Origin: Setophaga petechia
Lineage: Eukaryota > Chordata > Aves > Passeriformes > Parulidae
Length of the DNA stretch: 64,000 bases
Assembly (NCBI GenBank): GCA_024362935.1
Contig: JANCRA010000003.1
Coordinates: forward strand, 40,051,291-40,115,290
Direction: 5' to 3'
In this document: in pieces, positions 34,185-42,599 of the stretch
Position numbering within the stretch: position 1 is the stretch's first letter
Layout: every line of letters begins with the position of its first letter
Position numbers and translations under genes: made by a program
The notes under the pieces: generated by a model
The model's database searches: none
The model's input: only the letters and a program-made list of their open reading frames with translations
What the model was told of the DNA's origin: nothing

Positions 34185-35010
34185 CATGGACACACAGCCC
34201 CGCACATGGACACGCACACAGCCTTGCACATAGACACACAGCCCTTCACATGGACACACAACCCTTCACATGGACATGCGCCCCAGCACATAGACACACA
34301 CACAGCCCTTCACATGGAACACAACCCTTCACATGGACACACAGATCTTCACATGGACATGCGCCCCAGCACATAGACACACACACAGCCCTTCACATGG
34401 AACACAACCCTTCACATGGACACACAGATCTTCACATGGACATGCACCCCAGCACATGGACACACACACAGCCCTTCACATGGAGACACACCCTTGCACA
34501 TGGACACACAGAACCCCATGCATGGACACACACTCCAGCCCATGGTCACATGCCCCCGCACATGGACACACACAGCCCTTCTCATGGACACACAATAGCC
34601 CGTCACATGCCCGCACACCTTGCGCATGGACACACAGAACCCCATGCATGGACACACAGCTCTTCACATGGACACACAGCCCTGCAGATGGACGCGCAGT
34701 CCTGCACATGGACACATACACAGCCCGCACATGGACACACACACAGCTCCGCACAGGGACACACACACAGCCCGCACATGGACACACACACAGCCCCGCA
34801 CATGGACACACACACACAGCCCCGCACATGGACACACAGCTCCGCACATGGACACACACACAGCCCGCACATGGACACACAGCCCCGCACATGGACGCGC
34901 AGCCCCGCACATGGACAAACACCCCCCCGCACATGGACACACACACAGCCCCGCACATGAACACATAGCCTCGCACATGGACACACAGCCCCGGACATGG
35001 TGACACATGG
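34185..35010. repeat. CA-rich minisatellite (units around CACATGGACACACAGCCC)
   Basis: About 40 imperfect units of roughly 16-26 bp carry the core CACATGGACACAC followed by AGCCC or AGCCCCG. Left part: A+T-richer units with a higher-order period of 83 bp (CATGCGCCCC at 34275 and 34358, CATGCACCCC at 34441). Right part: GC-richer units with AGCCCCGCACATGG. The plus strand is poor in G, so the minus-strand (PIDD1-sense) RNA would be G/U-rich. Long open frames through it are a by-product of repetition, not genes. Confidence 0.95.
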
Positions 35011-35430
35011 ACACACAGGCGGGCCGGGCTGCCCACAGCCCCCCGTGCCCCGGCTCCGTCCCCCAGGCCCGCTGCCCAGGCCCCGGCAGCAGCCGCAGCC
35101 GCGCCCGGTGCCCGGCCGAACACGGCCCCGCTCGTCTCACCCCTCCGCACCGGCCCCGGGCGCTCGGCAGCCGGGGCTGGGCTGGGCAGGGCTCTGCCCG
35201 CCACTTCCTGAAAAGTTCTCGGGAGCTGCGCCGCGATCCGGGGCGGGACGGGACGGGGGAGGTGCCAGAGGTAGCGGGACACGGGCTGGGGCTATGGGGA
35301 ACCGTATCCGGGCGTCCTGCTGCCACAGCAAGGGCACGAAAGGAGATTTTCCCCACACGGCCACGGCCCTGGCACCGCAGCCGGTCCCGGTTCGGCTCCC
35401 CTGGGCTCCAAGGGAGCGGGAGGCACGGGC
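35010..35430. promoter_or_regulatory. CpG island, probable PIDD1 promoter
   Basis: Dense CpG with GGGGCGGGACGGGAC and GC boxes; an ETS-like CAGGAAGTG is read on the minus strand near 35210. A minus-strand splice donor GGAGGG|GTGAGA lies at 35140, so a non-coding PIDD1 exon may end at 35141. It is 2 kb upstream of the first coding exon and the only promoter-like sequence there. Rightward transcription from the island cannot be excluded. Confidence 0.6.
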
Positions 35431-35479
35431 AGCTCCGGGTGTTGTGCTCATTCCATACAAATCCAGGGAGAGAAATGGA

Positions 35480-35824
35480 GCAGCGGCTGCGAGCCTAAGA
35501 GAGCGCAGGGCTGGGGCTGCCCTGAAAGGAGGTTTGTAGCCAGGGGTCAGCCTCTTCTCTCAAGCAACAAGTGACAGGACAAGAGGATGTGCTCTCCAGC
35601 TGATGCCCAGGTTCAGGCTGGACGTCAGGAAGAATTGCTTCACAGAAAGGGTGGTCAGGAATTGGAATGAGATGCCCAGGGAAGTGGTGGAGTCACCGTC
35701 TCCGGAAGTGTTTAAGGAAAGACTGGACGTGGCACTCAGTGCCATGGTCTAGTTGACAGGGTGGTGTTTGGTCATAGGTTGGACTTGATGATCTCAGAAG
35801 TCTTTGCGACTTATTCATTCTGGG
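35480..35824 (+). mobile_element. CR1 retrotransposon 3' fragment
   Basis: It reads GCAGGGCTGGGGCTGCCCTG, AAGCAACAAGTGACAGGAC, AGGTTCAGGCTGGACGTCAG, AGAAAGGGTGGTCAGGAATT, CCCAGGGAAGTGGTGGAGTC, TTAAGGAAAGACTGGACGTG and TTGGACTTGATGATCTCAGA. This is full CR1 3' block order in plus orientation. The left limit is approximate. Confidence 0.92.
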
Positions 35825-36314
35825 ACTGGATGCAAGCTGCACATGGCCCTGAGGGAAATTTCTCTTCCCACAGGTAGGAGACAGCAACCGCTGACTACTA
35901 CTGCTCCAAGCTCTGGCTCAGTTATAACACACTGAGCCTGGTTGTTTTCTGAGAGCACCTGAGCTACCACACTGGGGATCTCTGGGGCACCCCCAGGGCA
36001 GCAAGGCAGGGACAGCCACAGCCCACACACAGCCCTGCCGCTGAACCAGCACTCTTGGTTTGTTTGAGTCCAATGGGTTTCAGCACAGTGTTAACTTTTT
36101 ACTTCCATTTCTTTCCCCAGTGCAAGTGGGGAGCACAAGTGAACAAGCACAGGTGGTGACTCCCATAGTCCCATGCCACAGGATTACCACCTCCCAGCCT
36201 CCCAGCACAGGAGGGCAGCCCTGCCCCTCCTATGGAGCCTTGCCTCAGTGTGCTGTCCCACAAGTGTGTTCTGTCACCCAGTGTGGAAGAAGCCAATCTA
36301 CTCACGGAGTTGAG

Positions 36315-36895
36315 GTATTTCACAAATATTTCATTCGATTGGAAAAGACCCCCAAGGTCATTCAGTCCAACCCATGACCAATAGACCAAGGCACTAAGTA
36401 CCTACTACGTCCAGTCTTTCCTTAAACAGTTCTAGGGAGAGTGACTCCACTTTGCCCTGGGAAGTCCATTCCAATGTCTAATCTCCCTTTCTGTGAAGAA
36501 ATTCTTCCAAATGTATAAGCTGAACCTTCCCTGACACAGTTTGAGGCTATGTTCTCTTGTCCTGTGCTAATTGCCTGGGAGAAGTGGCCAACCATTGCCT
36601 TTCTACAGCCTCCTTTCAGGTGGTTGTACAGAGTGCTAAGGTCACCCCTGAGCCTCGTTTTCTCCAGGCCAAACACCCCCAGGTCCCTCAGCTACTCCTC
36701 ACAAGACTTGTGCTCCAGACCCTTCACCAGCTCCATTGCCCTTCTCCGGACACATTCCAGCACCTCAATGTCTGAATTGAAGTGAGAGGCTCAGAAATGG
36801 ACACAGGGCTTGAGGTGTGGCCTCACTTCTGCCAAGTACAGAGGGATGATCACTTCCCTAATCCTGCTGGCCACTCCAAGATCATCAAGTTCCAC
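36315..36895 (-). mobile_element. CR1 retrotransposon fragment, the longest in the window
   Basis: About 580 bp in reverse orientation: GGAAAAGACCCCCAAGGTCA, TCCAACCCATGACCAATAGA, AGTCTTTCCTTAAACAG, TGAAGAAATTCTTCCAAATG, TTGAGGCTATGTTCTCTTGT, GGTCACCCCTGAGCCTCG, TTCTCCAGGCCAAACACCCC, GGACACATTCCAGCACCTCA and GGGCTTGAGGTGTGGCCTCA. These match the CR1 3' UTR and end of ORF2 region. I did not find an intact reverse-transcriptase frame. Confidence 0.93.
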
Positions 36896-36929
36896 CACCA
36901 ACCAAACACCACTGTGACAACTAGAGCAA

Positions 36930-37065
36930 AACTAACTGGTATGTCCTGTTGTTCTCAGAACACCTTCAGGGACAATGGTTCCATCACCTCCCAGGGGAGC
37001 TTTTTCCAACGCCTGACCACCCTTTCCATGAAGAAATGCAACAGAGGCAGGCGCTGGCTTTCTGG
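36930..37065 (-). mobile_element. CR1 fragment of a second subfamily
   Basis: It reads AGAACACCTTCAGGGACAAT, GGTTCCATCACCTCCCAGGG, GAGCTTTTTCCAACGCCTGA and CCACCCTTTCCATGAAGAAA, the complement of another CR1 3' block. It follows the longer copy after about 35 bp and is not its continuation. Confidence 0.8.
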
Positions 37066-37189
37066 ATTCATCACCCACGGATTCATCTCTGCGCGGATAC
37101 GAAATAAACAAACATGAGGGCTCTGTGTGAGGATCTGCCTTGCGTGCACCTGGTGGCAGAACCCAGCTCACAGGACAAATGGAGGGGAC

Positions 37190-37492
37190 TGTGCTGACCC
37201 TACCAGGCCAGGCCAGAGCAGTGTTCCAGAGGTGGAGAGCAGTATTAAGCTGTGCCAGGGGAGATTTAGGTTGAACATCAGGAGTACTTTCTACACAGAA
37301 AGAGTGATCAGGCCGTGGAACAGACTGCCCGGGGCTGGAGGTGCAGTCACTGTTCCTGCAGGTGTCCAAGGAAAGACTGAATGTGGCACTCAGTGCCATG
37401 TTCTAGTTGACAGAGTGGTATTAGGTCAGAGGTTGGACTCAATGATCGCAGAGGTGTTTTCCAATTTCCTTCACTCTGTGACGCCGTGATTT
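37190..37492 (+). mobile_element. CR1 retrotransposon 3' fragment next to the RPLP2 promoter
   Basis: It reads GTGCCAGGGGAGATTTAGGT, TTGAACATCAGGAGTACTTT, AGAAAGAGTGATCAGGCCGT, GGAACAGACTGCCCGGG, TTGGACTCAATGATCGCAGA and CTGTGACGCCGTGATTT. Its 3' end lies only about 50 bp from the start of CpG-rich RPLP2 promoter sequence. The left limit is approximate. Confidence 0.9.
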
Positions 37493-37539
37493 GGGGAATC
37501 TCCACCATCCCAGCACAAACGACAAGGCCGCTCGGCACG

Positions 37540-38320
37540 CCCAGCATAGGCAGCCCAGGCTCTACGCATGCGCCACCGGCCGCGCTGGCGGCGACCGCAC
37601 CCGCGGCTCCCCATTGGCCTGTGCTCTGCCCGCCGCTCCGGCCCAATGGCAGCGCTCGTTGTTGAGGTGTGGCGGGAAGAAGGCGTTGCCGAGGCCGCGC
37701 CCCTTCCTTTCGCCGCCGTTCTGCCCTCGCGCGCGCACGTCCTAGGCCTCTGTCCCGCGCCTCCGCCGCCCAGGTAAGCGCGCGGCGCGCCCCCCTCCGT
37801 GGCAGTGGTGCCGTCCGGCCCGCGCGCGCCAGCCCGCCGCGGCCGCGGAGATCGGGCGAGATCACTCGGGGCCGGGCGGGGGGGGGGGGCGGTGCAGGAG
37901 GGGAGAACGGCGGCCATGTGCTCTCCCCACCCGCGCCTGGGCCGGGGCTGGCGGAGCCACGGGACGGGACGGGCTGAGGCTGACGCCAGATCGGCAGTGC
38001 CGCGTTATTGCTTCGTTTCGGGAGAGGTGTGCGGTGCCGGCGCGGGCGGGAGCGTGTGCGGCCCCGTGCCGGCGCCGCCTGCGGAGCGTGGCCTCGCTGG
38101 CCGCGGGCCTTCCTTTGGAAGCGGAGCCATAGGATTGTGGCTCGGAGGGATCAGGGATGGGCTCCCTCCGAACACGCGTAACTTGGCCATGCTGAAACGC
38201 CTTTCTTGCCTTGCAGGATGCGTTACGTCGCTGCTTACCTGCTCGCCGTGCTCGGGGGCAACGAGTCCCCCACGTCCAAGGACTTGAAAAAGATCCTCGA
38301 CAGCGTCGGCATTGAGACGG
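37540..38320. promoter_or_regulatory. CpG island and promoter of RPLP2
   Basis: A CpG-dense block covers the upstream region, exon 1, the short intron 1 and coding exon 1. Upstream of the start it has CCGCCGCTCC and GGCCCAATGG (CCAAT). A pyrimidine-rich initiator-like CCCCTTCCTTTCGCCG at 37700-37715 resembles the TCT/5'TOP starts of ribosomal protein genes, which place the mRNA under mTOR control. The transcription start is probably about 37704-37708. Confidence 0.8.
37706..37773 (+). other. RPLP2: RPLP2 exon 1 (5' UTR)
   Basis: It starts in the pyrimidine tract and ends CGCCGCCCAG before a GTAAGC donor. It contains no ATG. The exon end resembles the mammalian RPLP2 first exon (CCGCCTCCGCCGC then CAG). 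The 5' end is an estimate. Confidence 0.7.
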
Positions 38321-38340
38321 ACGATGAACGCATGAACAAG
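38218..38340 (+). CDS. RPLP2: RPLP2 coding exon 1
   Basis: Residues 1-41, MRYVAAYLLAVLGG to DDERMNK. Acceptor TTGCCTTGCAG|G. The donor AAG|GTGGCG is weak (no A at +3/+4). Read-through would add a tail of about 40 unrelated residues ending at a TGA at 38461-38463. Confidence 0.97.
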
Positions 38341-41300
38341 GTGGCGTTGCCTCTTAATTCCAGATGTCCCAGCCAACACCAGACATTGGAGCTCTTTCCT
38401 TGGCTTCAGTGTTCCCGTTGCCTCCCTATTGCTGTACTCTTACGCTATTCAGACACTTGGTGATCCTTACCAGTGTGAATTTTAACACTCCTGAGCCAAT
38501 CATAAGTTTTTACAACTTTTGTTGAAAGTCTGGCTTTCTTACTCAATACCTTTGTAAAGGTATTTGGTGTATTGAATACCTCTGCAAAGGTCTCTGTCAA
38601 TTGTTGCTGGCTTCTGATAGTTCAGGGTAGTCATTCTCATTGAGATGGTGGCTGCGTGTTAGGATGCATGTGCTGACATGGTGCATAGTCTGCACTGGAG
38701 GTTCACTTCTTATTTTTGATCAGTATTGATTCAGAGCTAACACTTTTGAAGGCCTGATACTCAGTAATACATTCTTATATAGTGCGCTGCAAAGGAGCAT
38801 TTGTTTCCTCTCCAAGAAACATAGGCAAGTCCTAACGTGGAGATTAAAGGTATTTGAGGATAACGTATAGGAAAGTTTTGGAAATTATTATGAACGTAGT
38901 TGTGTTACAAAACAACTTCTAAAGAGTATCTTAATTAGAATGTTTCTTGTGATATAATAGATCTTCAGCATTGTGGACCTAAAAATAATTGGTGATGGGG
39001 AAAAAAACCAAGAAAATGATCTTATCACATATTCCTATGTGAAGTGTTTCCAGAGAAGTACAGATGTAAAGAAACTATTTTCCCAGTATTTTACCATAGC
39101 CCCAATGAGACAGAAGGTTGGCTGAGCTGACAGCGTCCTTACTATGGTTTGGAATGTGAGTTTGAACTCGTGGAGCTGCTGTTTAAATGCCAGATCTTTT
39201 GGTTTTGGCTCCTTTAGGTTTAATACCGAAATGGATTAATTGCTTTCTTTGATCCTCCAATATTCAGAAAGCTGTTCTGGAGTATGTATTGGGTCATAAT
39301 TAATTTTTTGCTTTTCTGTATCTTAAGCTTGTGTAAATGTAGTGAAGTCTTAGAAGCATCTTTCTCCCGGATGGAGCAGTCATGCAGGCGCATACTTTCA
39401 CACATCCCACATTCTGTGTAAGCAGATGGTGCCCGTTAAAAAGCTCTTGCTAAAGTCCTTTAGCTTTGGCCACTAACTCCTCATAGCTGGGACTCACCAG
39501 TACGTCCTGGAGCATTATTTTTAAGTGCTTGCTTTAGCAGTTTAGGGGTTTGTGTTTTTCTTTTGTCATCTCTGGTTATACGACAATGGGGAACTCTGTG
39601 TTCCAGGACAAGGATACAATAGCTTGACTTTTAACATGTGGTAGGGCTAGGAATGGGACCCTGTGGTTTTGGGTCCAGAACCCAGTGCTTCAGAGTCTCC
39701 CAGGGGCCATTAAGCAAGAAATGTAAACAGTCCCTCAGTGACTTACACTGTTGTGGGGCTTCCTAATTGGTTCCATATCATCTCTGTATCCTCTTTTTTC
39801 CAAGTTCATTGGATTAGTTATGAATTCAGTAACAGATTTCATGAAAATGCTTAAAGTACTAAAGATTTAGCTGAAGCTTTCATGTATATGTTCTGTTCCT
39901 GGTACTTAGAAGTAAGGAATTTTGGGGCTAGATAAGCAGCAGTATGGAAGAACTGCATATGATGATTTATCAGTACTTGTTTAAATATAGGTTGTTCTTA
40001 TGCTGTTTGGAAACTCTAACATTGTAAATTTTACTTACAGGTTATTAGTGAGCTGAATGGAAAAAATATTGAAGATGTAATTGCCCAGGGTAAGTAGAGC
40101 CTCCAAGTGACCCAGGTAATTGCCTCTGTTCCTTTGATAGCCTAGACCTGAGAGCATGGAATTGCTGCCGGGTCACAGACTCTTTGTCTGTTCAGCAGTG
40201 TGGATCACAGGTGGACTAAGTGGAATCAGGTCCATTCTAATTCCCTGCAGGTCAGTGCCAGTACCTGCTGGGTTTCGCTTGTGGACCACATTAAACTGGA
40301 AAACTGAAGCGTGTATGAGCTTACTGAAAGTCTGCTCATGATGGAGTTTTCTGGACATGTTGATAAGAGACTGAGCTGTCCTTCGGGGTCTCTGGGAGAT
40401 GTTTTGTGTTTCATGCACTTGTGTGCCCCAGTGATGTAAAGCATGAGGAACAGGCAGTTGGCATTGGGGTGCAGCTCCGCCCTCTGCCATGAGCACAAGC
40501 CTCTGGTGCACATCTCTTGTAGAGCTCTCAGAATCCAGCATTTCCTTTTCCCTGAGAGAGAGCTCTGAGGGCTGATTTCTGTAGAAATTTGCACTCTTAC
40601 TGAGGCTGGAACTTTTTACATGAATTGACTGGGTCATAGGGCTGAAGTAAAGCAGAGCTGAGGTAGTGCAAAGGTTTCTGATTAATGAATTTTTATTTTT
40701 TTGCAAGTGTATAGGCACAAGGGAATTTGCAGGCATATTTTTGTTTAAAGGTAGCCAGAACTTTGGCTAGAATTGCTGTCAGGAGCAGGCACTGGACATT
40801 TCTATCCATGTGGTTTGAAAGACCTAAGAGAGCTATTATACTTGTGGTTACAACACACTTCGCTGTCTCTTTCTGTAATACTTTAAATAAATAGTTTCTT
40901 AGAACATACATGCATATGAAACATGTTTGTTTACTTTGCTAGTTTAATTAGATCTTGAAGTAACAGGGAATTATTTAGAAACTGATTCCCAGAAACTGAA
41001 ATACAGGCAAACATAGTGTGTATGTGACCTTTGAATGCCAAGGGAGCCTTGGTATGTGAAAGGCAAGAGGCCAGAGAACTAGCTGGCTTTCCAAATACGA
41101 GCAGAAATCAGAAGTCTCAAAGGAGGTGCAATATGGGGTTCATAGGGTGCTGAGGAATTTGTTTAAATACTGTACTCTTTGCCATAAATAAATCAGTCTT
41201 TCCCTTTCTCTCCTGCAAGTGTGATCCCATTATGCCCTCAGAGTTTTCTTTACTCTTAAAGGGGGAAAAAAAAAAGGAGCAGGAGAAACCTGTGCTGCCA

Positions 41301-42234
41301 GTGTTACCTTTGAGGTACATTATCACTTTGTGGGCTACTGTGCTGTATTCAGAGAACAATGTGGGTGTGTGAAGTTGGATGTGTTCACTGCTATTTTTAT
41401 GACAGCTTTTGGAAGAAAGACAGGGACTTTTTGAACAGAAGAAAACTTACTAATAATATGCTGCCAGTGTTCTTGGGATAAGCCTTTGTGAATCTTAAAA
41501 CTCCTGAATGTTTTTCACAGAACAATTTATATTTATCATGAATGCAGCTTCTTGCTCCTTTCAGCAGATTAGTGACAGGTTCAATCCATGAGACAGGATC
41601 AGTTTTTTCCTGCACTTTTCCATTTCCCCTACCTTCTGTACTTGGGATGAGTGTGTAAATAAATACCTTCTCTTGTCTCCCATTCAGGTAATGGAAAACT
41701 TGCCAGCATGCCGGCTGGGGGAGCCGTGGCAGTCTCAGCTGGAGGAGGCTCTGCTGCTCCTGCCGCAGCTGCGGCCCCTGCTGCGGGTGAGTGAGAGTGG
41801 AGACTTTGTCTCTGGTAACAGCTTAACAGCTGAGTCAACGTTTCAGGGCTTCTCCACTTCAGCAGTTCGTGTCAACTGAACAGTTACTTTTCCTTTGGAC
41901 AGTCAGACACATTTGCTTTTTGTCTGCCTTAGGATTGGTCTTGGTTAGAACTGAGAATCAGAGACTTGGTGGTGTAAAACACATTCCTGCAACAGTAATG
42001 TCTGTTCTGTGTTATTTGGTTGCTGAAAGAAAATGAGATAAACCGTGGAGGCTCCAATACCAGTAGGCAGCAGAGCTGAGAACACCAAAACTTGTGTCTT
42101 GAAAATCTGTGGTGCAATGTGAATACTGACTATTCACTTGGTCTTTTTTTTCTTCAGCTGAGGAGAAGAAAGAAGAGAAGAAGGAGGAATCAGAAGAATC
42201 TGATGATGACATGGGATTCGGCCTCTTTGATTAA
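38218..42234 (+). CDS. RPLP2: RPLP2, 60S acidic ribosomal protein P2 (4 coding exons, 115 aa)
   Basis: P2 pairs with P1; two P1-P2 dimers bind uL10/P0 to make the lateral stalk that recruits and activates elongation-factor GTPases on the large subunit. Coding exons: 38218-38340, 40041-40089, 41688-41786, 42158-42234. Residues 1-58 are the helical dimerisation domain (MRYVAAYLLAVLGG, KKILDSVGIETDDERMNK, VISELNGKNIEDVIAQG). Residues 59-91 are the Ala/Gly hinge. Residues 92-115 are the acidic tail EEKKEEKKEE..SDDDMGFGLFD, the universal P-protein C-terminus that contacts factors. The length equals human P2 (115). Differences from human include GNGKLASM for GIGKLASV. The start is the first ATG in exon 2, one base after the acceptor. 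Confidence 0.98.
40041..40089 (+). CDS. RPLP2: RPLP2 coding exon 2 (49 bp)
   Basis: Residues 42-57 and the first base of G58: VISELNGKNIEDVIAQ. Acceptor TTACTTACAG, donor CAGG|GTAAGT. Confidence 0.97.
40146..40293 (+). ncRNA. Intronic box H/ACA snoRNA candidate (SNORA52-like)
   Basis: In RPLP2 intron 3. The 3' hairpin has basal stem GGTCCA (40229-40234) with TGGACC (40282-40287). Above it is an internal-loop pocket, then upper stem CCC.GCAGGT with ACCTGC.GGG around a 10-nt loop. ACA (40288-40290) directly follows the basal stem and lies three bases before the putative 3' end (40293). From the top of the pocket to ACA is 15 nt, the usual 14-16. The 5' hairpin is weaker: ACCTG/CAGGT base, TTGCTG/CAGCAG, then ACAGAC/GTCTGT around TCTTT. 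The H box is poor (AGTGGA near 40219). Human RPLP2 hosts SNORA52, an H/ACA RNA. H/ACA RNAs guide pseudouridylation with dyskerin. Ends are approximate. Confidence 0.55.
41688..41786 (+). CDS. RPLP2: RPLP2 coding exon 3 (hinge)
   Basis: Rest of G58 through residue 90: NGKLASMPAGGAVAVSAGGG and an Ala/Pro run. This is the flexible linker between dimerisation domain and acidic tail. Acceptor CCCATTCAG|GT, donor GCTGCGG|GTGAGT. Confidence 0.97.
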
Positions 42235-42280
42235 TTGTTATAGAGAAGTTATTAAAATTCTTTGTTTTAAATGCTTTTGT
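42158..42280 (+). CDS. RPLP2: RPLP2 last exon, stop and short 3' UTR
   Basis: Residues 91-115 and stop TAA at 42232-42234, after a T-rich acceptor TTTTTTTTCTTCAG. The 3' UTR is very short if the ATTAAA at 42251-42256 is used (T/GT-rich sequence follows). A canonical AATAAA at 42569-42574, with a downstream GT-rich stretch, could give a longer form. The end given is for the proximal site. Confidence 0.93.
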
Positions 42281-42574
42281 GTTTATTATTATTACCATGC
42301 AAGTGCTCTTGGATTCAGCTGTTCTTTAAATAGCTCTGACACAGCTTTGATTTTTATCTCTGTCTGCAATAGGTGTGTAAATTTTCTGACAGACTATAAG
42401 ACTCAGCTCTCTGAGTACTGAGGAAATGGCAAAGATTGTGTGAACCTGGGTGCTTGTTTTGACACTGCTGTTTCTTAAGCAGTGTATGTAAATGGAATCT
42501 TCCTGATGTTAGCCACCTCCATTCTGTTTTGCTCTCAGTTACTCAGTGGAGTGGCTCATCTATTCAGCAATAAA
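42251..42574 (+). terminator. RPLP2 poly(A) signals (ATTAAA proximal, AATAAA distal)
   Basis: ATTAAA lies 17 nt after the stop codon, a spacing like the very short mammalian RPLP2 3' UTR. AATAAA at 42569-42574 is followed by TTTGTTTTCC and TCTGTTTATT. Which one is used cannot be read from sequence. Confidence 0.6.
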
Positions 42575-42599
42575 AGGACTTTGTTTTCCATCATCTGTT

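Larger units (their letters stand above)
33014..35019 (-). other. Probable PIDD1 5' intron
   Basis: No coding exon is recognised. The stretch lies between the inferred 3' splice acceptor at 33013 and the CpG island at 35.0 kb. It includes two related approximately 100-bp segments (33400-33500, 33865-33965) and the large CA-rich minisatellite. If the promoter is in the island, all of this is transcribed as PIDD1 intron. Confidence 0.5.

Noticed and set aside
34085..34960. 291-codon plus-strand frame, and a 268-codon minus-strand frame, rich in His-Thr-Trp or Cys-Val repeats
   Set aside because: These are by-products of the CA-rich minisatellite; several frames on both strands stay open because unit lengths and the lack of stop triplets allow it. 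No start context, exon structure or homology.
36060..36377. Open frames inside the CR1 cluster as possible retroelement proteins
   Set aside because: The CR1 copies are 5'-truncated 3' ends, largely non-coding; no frame carries recognisable reverse-transcriptase or endonuclease motifs.
40156..40341. 61-codon open frame over the H/ACA candidate
   Set aside because: It is intronic, short, without homology, and explained by the structured RNA or by chance.
40345..40385. Possible box C/D snoRNA in RPLP2 intron 3 (ATGATGG ... CTGA with GCTC/GAGC ends)
   Set aside because: The C-to-D distance is only about 40 nt, the C box is imperfect, and the closing stem overlaps the D box.
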